A stretch of 64,000 nt of DNA from Maratus speciosus (lineage: Eukaryota; Arthropoda; Arachnida; Araneae; Salticidae): assembly GCA_963932465.1 (NCBI GenBank), contig OZ010798.1, positions 15,174,981 to 15,238,980 of the forward strand. Reading direction: 5' to 3'. This document shows, piece by piece, positions 20,400-31,394 of this stretch (positions are counted from its first letter, which is position 1; each line of letters starts with the position of its first letter). The notes below the pieces were generated by a model. The model saw only the letters and a list, made by a program, of their open reading frames with translations. It searched no databases and was not told the origin of the DNA. The position numbers and the translations under genes were made by a program.

Positions 20400-20860
20400 A
20401 ACGTTGAAAATGAGGTGCGTTCGTGCTCTAACTAGTTTTATAAATATTCAGATCTTGGTGTCATAGCTGTTGCACTCTAAGCAGAAATGCATGAATACGA
20501 AATTTATTACGATTCTATAAATTCAATTCAATCTTACGGAAATAATAGGACTTCCTCTTCAATAGGACGTCATCAACCTAGCAACCTAGAATCATGACCT
20601 GTCATGGGGTATCATTGAATTCGTGACGTAGGATACAATTTAATAGAGTGAAGAAAACTTTTATGAATATTCGATTTGATTCGGTTTTCTTAATTTGAAA
20701 AGACTCGACACAATTTTTCAACGATTCTATAGATTAAATTTCAAACCATTCGGTTGAGTTGTTTTTGCGCTGCTTTAGGCGGACCGACGGACAGACAGAC
20801 AGACGGGCCTGACGACGAGTCTAGACGCAGTGTATTTATATAATTACGAACACACCTAAT
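20400..20860. mobile_element. Dispersed repeat with GACAGACGGAC motif, copy 2
   Basis: It shares with 48766-49630 the blocks GTACGTCAAACGT, GAGGTGCGTTCGTG, TAACTAGTTTTATAA, CAGATCTTGGTG, TTCAAACCATTCGGTTGAGT and the terminal ACAGACAGACAGACGGG followed by ATTACGAACACACCTAA. Non-coding. Confidence 0.75.
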
Positions 20861-21696
20861 AAAAGATAGCAGTATTTCAAACCTTAAGATTTTTGCAAGG
20901 ATCCCATGGGAGTTCAGCACGAATTTTCTTTCGGCAGAATTTTGGCAATCGATAAAAACAAAAATGTTTCGTTATTCTATGAGGCAAAGAAAAGGAAAAA
21001 AGTTTCGAGGAATGGGCCAGATGCCAATATTCTGATTCAACCATGACCGAGTAGCAAAGGAATCTCATTCACTATGACCGTCTACTGCAATTAATGTAGC
21101 AACAGAACTTTTTTTTTTTTTTTTTTTCAGTGCAGTTTTTCGGAGTTCAGTAACCTTTCGGATCTCTGGTCATAAAAATGCTATATAATTAGAAAATTGC
21201 GGAATAAAATAGAATTATTTCATTTAATATATATGCTTATGTTGCATGTGTGGAAGCGAAAGGATTATTTATTATTTGATCATCTTTATCGCAGACGATA
21301 ATTGGGGATAATTGAAACAACCCTTCTCCGTTGTTCTTTCAACGCGTTTCAATGCTAGAGACTCTGCGTACATTTGTTTTAAATAATGTACCTCAAGATT
21401 TTTGCAAGGATCTCATGGGAGAGTTCTGCATGAGTTTTCTATCTGTAGAATTCTGGCAATCGATAAAAACAAAGAAGTTTCGATATTTTACGAGGCAAAG
21501 AAAAGGGAAAAGTTTCAAGGAATGGGCTAGATGCCAATACTCTGATTAAACGAGTAGCGAAGAAATCTGATTCACTATGACCGTCTACCGCAATTAATGT
21601 AGCTACATAAATTAAAGGATTTTTATAATAAAACACACATACTACACTAGATATTAAAACACACATACACACATAAATAACGCCTGCATTCAACAG

Positions 21697-21831
21697 TTAA
21701 AGGTATATATAAGTATTTTACAGACATACATACAATAAATACAATAAAACCAACTGGCTAACTTCTCACTCCAGTTGGTTTGATTGTATTTATTGTATGT
21801 ATGTCTGTAAAATATTTATATATACCTTTAA
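21697..21831. mobile_element. 135-bp TTAA hairpin MITE
   Basis: The element runs from TTAAAGGTATATATA to TATATATACCTTTAA and is almost a perfect palindrome: ACCAACTGGCTAAC and CCAGTTGGTTTGATT lie either side of a short loop near 21760. Transcribed, it would be one hairpin of about 60 base pairs. It lies within a satellite unit. Confidence 0.85.
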
Positions 21832-22098
21832 AGGATTTTTGTTTGTTTGTTTCAGTGCATTTTTTCGGAGTTCAGTAACCTGCGGATATAAATTGGATAT
21901 AAAAAAAACTATATATAATTAGAAAATTGTGGAATAAAATAGAATTATTTCATTTAATAAATACGCTTATGTGGCATGCGTGGAAGCGAAAGGATTATTT
22001 ATTATTTTATGCGCTTTATCCGCAGACGATAATTGGGAATAATTGAAACAACTTTTCTCCGTTGTTCTTTCAACGCGTTTCAATGCTTGAGACTCTGC

Positions 22099-22973
22099 CA
22101 GTGTTGGCAGATTTGAGATTTTGTCCCCATTTTGGGGGATTTTGAATCTCTAGGGGAATTTTTTGGGGACAAATAGCTCGTGGGGAAATTTTTGGGGTCT
22201 ACAAAAAATTTTGGGGGAAAACTTAAGTTTTTTTTTTTTTTTTTTTTACTAATTTCCGTAAAGACTCCTTTTAATCCTGTAAAAAAAACTGGATCTGTCT
22301 TGAACTCAATTTTGATTTGAAAAACTAAAATACAATCCTGAAATCGGAAATATCAATCATTATTCTCTTGGATGTGGTCGTATTCGTTGTTTACTACATT
22401 ACAGTTTACACGTATTACAGATGCACCAGACTCTAAAGTCTTAACCCTTTCAGGAGCAAGGTACTTGTATTCATGAAAGATTAAAATAGTTAAATGACAC
22501 CAGAATTTACGAGACAATTTATTTATAAACTAGTAAATGTGTATTTTCGCGTACTTAATAAAAGTGAAAAGTTCATTAAAAATTTCCGGTACCAATGTGG
22601 CAATTAGGGATTAAAATTATGTGATACCATAACAGCATCACTACCCTTCAAGGGGTTAATTAGCTTAAACTTGCACGAGACTTGTCACTGCAAAATATAC
22701 CTCTCATTCTCTTAATATAGCAACAGAATATGCATTCAGCTCAGTTTAAAAGTTTGTTTTTTGCAATTGGGGAATTTTTTCAAAAAAAGCTTGATTTGGA
22801 GGAAAATTTTGAGCTTAAATTATTTAAATATTTTTTATAGTGGTAAATTGAACATTTAAAAATTCCCTTTTTGAGGAAAAACTGAGTTGGGAACTTTTGC
22901 GGAAAAAAACACTGATTTGGGGAAAATTTCAGAAATTTTGGGGAAATTGACTTTTGACTATCTGGCAACACTG
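22099..22973. mobile_element. hAT-like non-autonomous element
   Basis: The termini are CAGTGTTGGCAGAT and its inverted partner ATCTGGCAACACTG. The 8-base GACTCTGC flanks both ends (22091-22098 and 22974-22981), and the uninterrupted satellite unit at 21358 reads GAGACTCTGCGTAC, which proves the insertion. An 8-bp duplication and CAGTGTTG ends are typical of hAT transposons. The interior is rich in TTTTGGGGAAA words, contains a T run and a nested TTAA MITE, and encodes no transposase. Confidence 0.92.
22441..22659. mobile_element. 219-bp TTAA MITE family E, copy 2
   Basis: TTAACCCTTTCAGGAGC begins the element and CCCTTCAAGGGGTTAA ends it, with TTAA at both ends. The interior is related to 17420-17639, for example GACACCAGAATTTACGAGAC. 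It sits inside the hAT-like element, which sits inside the satellite: three layers. Confidence 0.85.
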
Positions 22974-23645
22974 GACTCTGCGTACATTCATTTTTAGTAA
23001 TGTACCTCAAGATTTTTGCAAGGATCTCATGGGAGAGTTTTGCATGAGTTTTCTTTCTGCAGAATTTTGGCAATCGATAAAAAAAAGAAGTTTCGATATT
23101 CTATGAGGCAATGAAAAGGAAAAAAAGTTTCTAAGAATGGGCCAGATGCCAATATTTTGATTAAACCATGATCGGGTAGCAAAGAAAGCTCATTCACTAT
23201 GACCGTCTTCCACAATTGATGTGCTACAGAACTTTTTTATTATTATTTATTTTATTTTTTTTACTGTATTTTTTCGGAGTTCAGAAACCTCGCGGATTAA
23301 ATTGGACATAAAAATGATATATAATTGAAAAATTGCGGAATAAAATAGAATTATTTCATTTAATATATAAGCTTATGTGGCATGCGTGGAAGCGAAAGGA
23401 TTATTTATTATTTGATCCGCTTTATCCGCAGACGATAATTGGGAATAATTGAAACAACTCTTATCCGTTGTTCCTTCAACGCGTTTCAATGCTAGAGACT
23501 CGCATGACTCGCATGAGACTTTGCATGAGTTTTCTTTCTGCAGAATTTTGGCAATCGATAAAAACAAAGAAGTTTCGATATTCTATGAGGCAACGAAAAG
23601 GAAAAAAGTTTCAAGGAATGGACCAGATGCCAATATTCTGATTAA

Positions 23646-23777
23646 GCCTAATGTCAGACGGGCGTCTTTTTGCACATTTTTTGCTTACGTATCATCCCTT
23701 CACAATGCTAGCGGCATTGTGTAGGGATAATACGTCAGTAAAAAAGCGTGCAAAAAGACGTCCGTCTGACATTAGAC
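23646..23777. mobile_element. PIF/Harbinger-like MITE
   Basis: The 132-bp element has ends GCCTAATGTCAGACGGGC and (reverse complement) GTCTAATGTCAGACGGAC, continuing together through GTCTTTTTGCAC. It is flanked by TAA on both sides, a 3-bp target duplication as in Harbinger elements. The satellite unit at 23155 shows the empty site (GATTAAACCATGATCG). The centre AATGCTAGCGGCATT is also palindromic. Confidence 0.88.
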
Positions 23778-24133
23778 TAAAACATGATCGAGTAGCGAAG
23801 AAATATCATTCACTATGACCGTCTACCGCAATTAATGTAGCTAAAGAACTTAATTTTTTTGTTTGTTTGTTTGTTTCAGTGCAGTTTTTCGGAGTTTAGA
23901 AACCTTGCTTATTAAATTAAATATAAAAATGGTATATAATTAGAAAATTGCGGAATAAAATAGAATTATTTCATTTAATATATTATGTATGCTTATGTGG
24001 AAGGTTCGTGTAGAATTATTTATTATTTGATCGGCTTTATCCGCAGACGATAATTGGGAAGAATTGAAACAACTCTTCTTTGAATGCGTTGAATGAAAAT
24101 CAAATTTCAAATTAATTGCTTAAAATGCAATTT

Positions 24134-24537
24134 TAATTTGAAATTTGATTTTCATTTGAAATATTGTATGCAAGGCGAATGTTTCTCTCTGGAAAAATTT
24201 CCAAGTATTCATATAGTTTGAATCGCTGCTGGATTTAATTAAGTTTAGTGTTTGCCCCATGTCGGTGGCTCATGATAAATATTCCATCTTGTGCTGCGTT
24301 TGTAGCCTTGCCAACATGTAATAGTAAGACATTTTACAGGCTGGGTCTCGTTCCATGTGGTTTAGTCGGTAGAATGTCAGTGCGCTATACTGATGGCCCG
24401 GATTCCAGGACCGTTATGGAATTTTTTTCACTATGTTGGCTTTTGCGCCATTTAAGCAATCAATTTGAAACTTGATTTCCATTTGAAATATTGTTTGCAA
24501 GGCGAATGTTTCTCTCTGGAAAAATTTCCAAGCATTA
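24134..24537. repeat. 75-bp direct repeats flanking a ~250-bp core
   Basis: TTGATTTTCATTTGAAATATT followed by GCAAGGCGAATGTTTCTCTC and AAAAATTTCCAAG is found at 24143-24208 and again at 24472-24535. The core between contains a tRNA-like sequence. The repeats could be a long target duplication or a small terminally repeated element. Confidence 0.75.
24351..24421 (+). tRNA. tRNA-like sequence, probably pseudogene or SINE head
   Basis: Seventy-one bases can be folded as a cloverleaf: TTCCAT pairs with ATGGAA at the ends, a D arm GTTT-AGTCGGTA-GAAT, a perfect anticodon stem TCAGT/ACTGA around the 7-base loop GCGCTAT, and a T stem GGCCC/GGACC with one mismatch. TGGTTTAGTCGG fits an A box. The loop has C instead of the universal T before the anticodon position (reads GCT), and the T loop lacks TTCRA, so a working tRNA is unlikely. 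A serine tRNA would need a long variable arm, which is absent. Confidence 0.4.
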
Positions 24538-24539
24538 AT

Positions 24540-26600
24540 ACTGTGATGATTCTTGTTATAAACACTGTGATGAATTTTAAAATAAAGTTTTGTTTGAAAT
24601 ATACAATATTATCTTTTTACCGTACTTTTTAGCAATGTATCGCTATTTTGGAGTCCTATTCTTCTAAAATACTTTTAATTTTTACACTGAAAAAAACAAT
24701 GCTTATCAACTGGCATCCTTTTTTATTAAGTTCTAAGCTTGATCTTGAGTTCAAGCTTTTTATTAAGAATGTGTAAGTTTTTATGTGTTGTGATTTGTTA
24801 TTATTTTATTAAATACGAACATGGAGTCTAACGGATATTAATACATTTCCTATTTAAAGAAGAATAAGATAAGCCATATTTATTTAAATTTTTTATTCCC
24901 GTGTATATTGTATTTTGTTAATATGAGCTAAATAGATTTGGTATGATTTATAGGAAATGACTGATCTGGGAAATAGAAAAAACAAGTAAGAAAAATCATG
25001 CGTTAAGCATAGATTATAAAGCAATTTTCAACGCTTCCTGAATGCTTTAACTAAGACATCGTAATTTAAGGAAATAACGTAAATAAGATAACTAAGTAAA
25101 TATTTTAGAAAACGCATAAAACATTTGAAAAACTGATTTCAGCAGTTACCGTCCATAGCCAAATATGTTTTCCAATTCTTTTGAATAGCCCTGTATTTAA
25201 TCTGTAGGTTGATATATACTAGTATATAATGTGAAAATTTAGTTTAGCAAGAAAACGCATAACAGGTTGAAATTCTCATTCAGCAATTTATACTAATATA
25301 TGAAAACATACTTGAATACTTTTGTACAACCCTGTAGTTTACCTAGAATCTTTATTACACGCCACTATTTAGTTAAAATTTAATTCAAATTAAAACACTC
25401 TTAAAACTGCTGAAATCACATTTCCAGAAATTATAATTTATAGACGGCCATATATCCATTTCCTTGCGTGACCCTGTGTATCATTTTATCCATATTCTAC
25501 AAACATTTCTTAGTAAATTAAATGCAGTTCAACATAAAAATCCATAACTCATCTAAAAAACACCTTTAAGCAATTTGCGCCCATACCCCTTAACTCTTAC
25601 GTATACTTTTGTGTAGCCTTGTATATGAATTATAGCTTTCATATACACCATATACTATGCATAAATATAGTGAATCATAAAAGCGCATATTATAATTAAA
25701 AATGCATTTCCAGCAATTATCGCTAATGAACAGTACAATATCAACTTTTATAAATATCATAAATTATAAATATTTTTTATAAATATTATAAATATCAAAT
25801 TTTAAAAAGTATAGTAAAGCAGTTTAATCTATAAACTTGTTATCAGGCATGAAAAACACTTTATTTCAATGCTTAATTGTCATATTATATTTTTTAATGC
25901 GAAGTATCGAACGTGTATCAAAAACGTAGAAAATGAGTTTACAATCGAAGAAAATTTAATAACTGATTCTGAATGTCTAGAATTAAATGTTTGATTAAAA
26001 TCACGAACAGCAAAAACGTGCTTACATACAATTTAAAAAAATAAATATACCGATTTGAAAAACACTATATAATTAGTATTTATAATTGTACTATTAAACA
26101 ACAACAAAGTACAATAGATGAATTAAATTTATTGTTAGATTTAACAATTTCTCAAAAATCTCTCCATATGTTACAAGGAATTCTTATTATTTTATAATTT
26201 TGGCAAATGTTAAATCTGAAAACATTGATATGAAGATTTAGGATTTTAAATAATAATTTAAAATATTATTAGCAATGAAAAAAAGTCTTTCAAAAGTTTC
26301 ACTACTATAGTATGTAAAACGGCATTTCCCATTCAGTATAATGTTAATTTCTAATCTGAAAAACAATCCCAGATCAGTCTCATTCTATAGGTATAATATA
26401 AAACTATTTAACTCATCTCACCAAATTACAAAACAGGATAAACAATTTAAATTAAATAAGACTTACTTTTTGAGTTCCATAAATTAATTATTAATATCCG
26501 TGTGTATCCGAAAATGGCGACGTCTTTTTCTTCCATTAAAAAAAGCACACGCAAAAGCTTACATTTTAGACTAGTAACTTACCGCATCTGTTAGAACAAA
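24540..26600. other. AT-rich DNA with degenerate CCCTGTA repeats
   Basis: No gene. Between about 25000 and 25740 there are six or so diverged ~110-bp units ending in words such as GAATAGCCCTGTAT (25180), GTACAACCCTGTAG (25320), GTGACCCTGTGTATC (25463) and GTGTAGCCTTGTATATG (25612). Bases 26440-26530 resemble 250-350. Confidence 0.5.
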
Positions 26601-27895
26601 AAGTTCTCTGTTTACCCTGCGGTATCGTAGCAGACGATTTGAGGCAGGTGTTAATTTATTTCCTTTTATATAAACAGATATGAAACTTATATGTGCAATC
26701 ATTTTATGAGACTATCTGTATTTAAATTTTTGTATTTGAAGAATTTTCCAATGTATTTTACCTTTTCTTTTTATCAGTTTTAACCCCCCCCCTCCCTTTT
26801 TCTAAGTAAAGATTCTTTCACACATAATAAATACAAAATATCTTCCAAAAAATAAAAAGATATAAATAAATATCGAGGATAAAAAAAATTTCTTTGTCAA
26901 TCGTCATTCTTTTCATGTTAATTTCCTGTAGAATAAAACAATTCGTAAAATAACTTTTTTTTAGAGTCATATCTCTAAAACACATGAAATACGAATAATA
27001 AATTATATCATGGGTTTTGCATAAATTTTGTATTATTTTTTTTTTATTCGGAAAATGCTAATTTTATTTTAAAAGTCTGAAAGAAGTAGAATTTTTTTAA
27101 AAAATAGTTACTTAAAATAGGTACACTAACAGGAAAAAATATGACTTGAATGCAAATTATAAAGCAAGAAATGTATGTATGACTAAACTCTGAAGATTCT
27201 TTCTACGTGCTCATTAAAAGCTGCAGACTTAACTATAATAGAAATTTTTTAGTTTGAAGCCACAAAAGTGTTTCGAATACCAGTGGTCGGTAAAAATAAA
27301 TTAAAAATTTTCCTTCCTGCAAACTAAATATGTAAAGTGTATATATTTAATATTCCTAATTCTAAATATGTTATCCAAATTGCTCCAGCACGTACCCTTT
27401 TTACGAGAAACACTTTTATAATAATAAGAATAAGAGAAGGATTATTATATTAAATTGCAATACTAGATAAAATTGAAATCAGGAAAAAAGTATACTTTCA
27501 CACTCTTCGATATCAAATTGATAAAATACAGCATGAAAATCTAGTTTGTTGATACTTGTACCGTGCATTTTCCTTTATATGCCGCCCCCCCCCCACCATC
27601 TTTTCGTGTCTGAATTTACTACTTGCTACCCACTAATATATTTTCATTCCTTATGCTGCTGTAACTAGTGCCTTTTTAAAACATTTCTCTTCATTTTCAA
27701 AGATTTTTGAAGTTCGTATTTTTCTCACACTGTGACTTACAATATGGGGGATTTTTTTTTGTGAGTGTGTCGTGACCTACGTTACATGCAGTGACATAAC
27801 AATTCTTTTTTATTGCCAGAAAAATAAAATTTTACAGTAACAACATGTTTTGAAGATTTTTTGTAATTTTTTAAAGTTTTCTAAGAAGTTCACAT
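26601..27895. other. AT-rich DNA, no gene seen
   Basis: Nothing coding was recognised. C-rich tracts occur at 26782-26800 and 27585-27597. A GTGTGTCGTGACC region near 27765 leads into the GTGAC-rich cluster that follows. Confidence 0.4.
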
Positions 27896-27904
27896 CTCAT
27901 TCAC

Positions 27905-28000
27905 AATGTGACATCACTGAGTGGTGGCATTTCGGTCACATATGTGACGTGACCACAGTGACTCACAGTGACGTCACAACGACGTCACTGTGACCATACA
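27905..28000. promoter_or_regulatory. Cluster of GTGAC/GTCAC palindromes including TGACGTCA
   Basis: GTCACATATGTGAC (27935-27948) is a perfect palindrome. TCACAGTGACGT (27963-27974) and ACGTCACTGTGA (27982-27993) form a perfect 12-base inverted pair containing a CRE-type TGACGTCA at 27969. More GTGAC words precede it. CRE palindromes bind bZIP factors in animals; that this cluster does so is inference. Confidence 0.4.
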
Positions 28001-28079
28001 TGCTATGAGGGAATAACTCCATTGTTTTAACAGAAATCATTCGTTTATATTTTTTTCAAAATAGCACTTATTTTAATTA

Positions 28080-28399
28080 CATTTTCTTTCGGTTTTTACG
28101 AGAAAATGGCAACAAAATTATATAATTACTATTTTAAAACTATTTTTCCTTTTCTTTCAACAGAAATGGAGTACTTCCGTTGCCAATATTAAGCAAATGG
28201 TTCCAAAAACTACAAAAAAATTAATATTTCAAAAATAAATGGGGATCAGTTTTCAAACAAAATGCATTTAAAAGAACTTTTTTTTTCCAATACGACGGTA
28301 TAAAAATTGAAAATGTGCGATGCTTAGAAGTTAAAAAAATTGCTAAAGAGTATTTAATCGTAATGCTTTGTTTTACGGCTATAGCTTCTGTAAGGTAAC

Positions 28400-28432
<33 letters not shown>

Positions 28433-28480
28433 ACACAAAATAAGCTGGGAGAAAGAAATAGCATACCGTACCCGAGGCTA
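28080..28480 (-). repeat. ~0.4-kb dispersed repeat, reverse copy
   Basis: This is the reverse complement of 29760-30160. Shared blocks include GGTACGGTATGC, CTCCCAGCTTATTTTGTGTCA, AACGTTACCTTACAG, the AAATACTCT...AGCATCGCACATTTT stretch and TTGGCAACAGAAGTACTCC. The poly-T run at 28401-28431 sits where the forward copy has CTTCAAAAAATA. The pair forms a long inverted repeat with about 1.3 kb between arms. Confidence 0.85.
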
Positions 28481-29224
28481 AAAATAAAAAATTGTCATCT
28501 TTTGTAGATTTTATTGGATTATATTAAATGCCATATTTGTTGTAAATTATATGAAAGTACATACTACTTGTGGAAAAATGCTTTTTTAGTTATTATGCTT
28601 ATCAACAGAATGTGTATTTTATGTTAATCATACATTATGAAATTAGAAATTTTAATTGATGTATAGAATTTTTGTTTTAATTGTTTGAAAAAATTAATAT
28701 TTTTATTTACGAGTTTATGTAATAACAATACTGATATTTAAAATTTTAAATTAAGGCGCATTTATTTTTAAAGGGAACTTTAATCATTTACTGCTAAAGT
28801 TGTGAAAATTTAATGTATGATTTCTCCTGCCATAAATTTATATTTCAAGTTAAACACTCCGAAAAATACCATAAATCCCAATTCTTTAACTTTTTGTATT
28901 TTATTTTTGGCTACTAAAGTTGTGCAATTTTAATGTATGATTTTCTCTGCCATAAATGTATATTTCAAGTTAAAATCTTTGATAAAAACCATGAATCAAA
29001 TGCATTTGATTGTATTTGAATTGAAGGGGCAAACATGGATTTGAAATCATGAGAAAAAAAATTCTTGTTTACCGAACGTTGGGTGTTTAATTATTGAATG
29101 TATAATTCAAACAGATCTAAAATAAGCAACAAATTGCCCACCAAAATATCGTAGAACGGAAATTTCTAGCATTGTTTTTTATGCACACACACATCTATTC
29201 GATAAGTTTCGTTTGCTTCTCAGA

Positions 29225-29645
29225 TCTCTTGCGTGACGTCATCCTCTCCTGAAGCAGGCCCGTAAGAGAAGAAAGTTGTTTCGCGACGGCCCCGCTCTGT
29301 AGCATTTCAGCAATCGAGTACCAAACTTCAGTTTGGATACAGTCCCTAAAATATACTCATTTCTTTGAATTTCATTTCAGATCTCATTTCTCATTAATTT
29401 CTCTGAAACGAATCGTACGAATTTCATGAAAATTAGCATTATTTTACATTTAGGCTAATTGACCGGAGTACAATTTATTTATGGTGTAAAATTTGGGTAT
29501 TGCTATTAAAAAAAAAAAAAAAAAAGTTTGGGTCAGTTTTAATATGAAATAGATGCCCCCCTAAGCTAATTTTATATACATCATTTAAAAGTAGATTTTA
29601 TTTCCAATCGTTCGGTACCAGTAACATTCTTCTATAATAATTTGT
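29225..29645 (+). repeat. Dispersed repeat, copy 1 (partner at 41090-41410)
   Basis: CTGTAGCATTTCA, CATCGAGTACxxAACTTC, TTGGATACAG, CTGAAACGAATCGTA, GAATTTCATGA, TTTATTTATGG and GGTACCAGTAAC blocks occur in the same order in both places. An A run (29511-29525) follows GGGTATTGCT. No coding capacity. Confidence 0.8.
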
Positions 29646-29694
29646 TACAGAGTTAGTAGAGGATGTTTACTTTTTTATCCACGACTTCATTTTC

Positions 29695-29695
<1 letters not shown>

Positions 29696-29730
<35 letters not shown>
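29696..29730. repeat. (TA)n microsatellite
   Basis: About 17 uninterrupted TA units followed by GTATATGTATGTATG. The frame that begins just upstream passes through the repeat and is not a gene. Confidence 0.95.
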
Positions 29731-29736
<6 letters not shown>

Positions 29737-29759
29737 GTATGTATGTATATTTTATCCCC

Positions 29760-30540
29760 CCGGTACGGTATGCTATTTCTTACTCCCAGCTTATTTTGTG
29801 TCATCTTCAAAAAATAACGTTACCTTACAGAAACCAGCCGTAAAACAAAGCAGTACGTTTAAATACTCTATAGCAACTTTTAAACTTCTGAGCATCGCAC
29901 ATTTTCCATTTTTATACCATCGTATTGAAAAAAAAAGTACTTTTAAATTTTTACAATTTTTACAATTTGTTTGAAAACTGTTTCTCCATTTATTTTTGAA
30001 ATATTAATTTTTTTTGTAGTTTTTGGAGCCATTTGCTTAATATTGGCAACAGAAGTACTCCATTTCTGCATTCTTCCATGGTAGAAAGTAAAGGAAAAAC
30101 AGTTGTAAAATATTAATTTTATATTTTTGTTGCCATTTTTTCATAACAACCGAAAGAAAATGTATATAAACTATATTTAATTTGAAGTATCTATATTAAT
30201 GTTACAAACAAACGAAAGCCTATGAATCATTAGACAGCCCCCCCCCCTTTTTTTTTGGTCGAGTTTCTTTAATGACGGCATCTTTTTGTTGGATTTGTGT
30301 ATTATTTCTCGATAGTGACGTCCTATGCCTAATTTACTGTAGGTGTTTAAGAGTGGATCGTCAATGTGGAATTCTTAAGTGGATACGAATGATGTCATTT
30401 TACATAAAATAAAAGTGTGTGCTGTAAGTCTTAAAATTTAAATATGTTTTGTACTATTTATATATACATATATTTTTTTTTCATCGGGGACGACAGTAAA
30501 TTCTGAAAAAGCAGAATTCCTGTTTTCTAGGTTTTTATTT
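29760..30540 (+). repeat. ~0.8-kb dispersed repeat, forward copy
   Basis: It aligns in order with 47340-48150: AACGTTACCTTACAGAAACC / AACGTTCCGTTTCATAAGCC, GCCGTAAAACAAAGCAG, AGTACTCCATTTCTG, GTCAATGTGGAATTCTT, ATAAAATAAAAG and CGGGGACGAC. Shorter fragments recur at 32120-32330 and 43125-43230. The first half is inverted at 28080-28480. No conserved frame. Confidence 0.82.
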
Positions 30541-31380
30541 TTTTTTAATTTATTTATTTTTTTTTTTTTTAGCAGTGCACGAAAACAGTATACACGAATA
30601 CCAAACGTAAACTAAGTATATATACACAAAAACAATGATAGGTATCCCAAATGTGCATAATTCTATTAATAATGACGCGAAATAACTATAAAATATAGTC
30701 TTTTTTACCATGCTTGGAAAAATACGTTCAAAAAAAACTTTTAAATTAAGATAATTTATTGGACCAAAGATTTGCAAGAGTCTACACGGTAAAAAAGAGA
30801 AATGCTTTTTAATTTAGAAAATATAAGATAACATAAACATGAACGAAAATAGACAGTTACCCACGATTCCGAAAAAGCGTTCTTTATCTTTAGGAACTTC
30901 GGAAACTAATGTGTTTTCGAGATTGAAAGAAGCATTTATAAAAACAAAGTTTCTTTGTTGCCACTTGTTTTCAGAAACGTTTATGCATAGTTTTTAGGGT
31001 ACCGTCGGTCCTTGCGGTGGGATATATTTCTTTAGTCCATCCCATAAAAAAAGGTTTTATTGTTTGTATTGAACAAACAATACAAGATAATTCGGAGTTT
31101 TTGCCCTTGAAAAATATTTTAGACCCTACTATAGGGTATTTGAATAGTTTGGGGGTAATTAAATTTTTAGTGGCAACACTGGATGTGTTTGTAAACAACT
31201 GTTTTCGTGTGTAGATTTTAACTCCCCAAACTTTCTATAGTGAGACAATCTAGATAAGATATACAGATAAGGTAAGTGTCAAAATATTACCTTTAGTAAC
31301 CTGTAACACATGTATGATCATAGTTTTTCCTTTAAATTTTTATTTTGACAGAAAATGTTTAGGTTTTCATAAAGCTAACA
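30541..31380. other. AT-rich DNA with a possible small hAT-like remnant
   Basis: No gene was recognised. AGTGGCAACACTGG at 31170 reads as CCAGTGTTGCCACT on the other strand, like hAT-type ends seen at 22099 and 53479. TTGTTGCCACTTG at 30956 is a possible but weak partner. Short overlapping frames at 30971-31214 are on opposite strands and not convincing. Confidence 0.35.
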
Positions 31381-31394
31381 TGAAAACTAGTTTT

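Larger units (their letters stand above)
20880..24080. repeat. ~510-bp tandem satellite, four units, heavily interrupted
   Basis: Units start with CAAGATTTTTGCAAGGATC at 20883, 21393 and 23007; a fourth, 5'-shortened unit begins near 23515. Common words are GGCAATCGATAAAAACAAA, GAATGGGCCAGATGCCAATA, CACTATGACCGTCTACCGC, TTTTTCGGAGTTCAG and CCGCAGACGATAATTGGG. Two units are about 510 bases. The second is enlarged to 1.6 kb by insertions (21697-21831 and 22099-22973), the fourth holds one at 23646-23777. Minus-strand frames of 60-85 codons recur in the units, but poly-T tracts and indels break them, so I do not call genes. Confidence 0.88.

Noticed and set aside
27585..27600. C runs at 26782, 27585 and 30238 as regulatory or telomeric sequence
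   Set aside because: Plain homopolymer tracts without repeat units such as TTAGG.
29663..29974. 103-codon frame after the TA microsatellite
   Set aside because: It reads through the microsatellite into a dispersed repeat whose other copies do not keep the frame.
30951..31185. Small hAT element suggested by GTGGCAACACTGG
   Set aside because: The presumed left partner matches weakly and no 8-bp duplication could be read.
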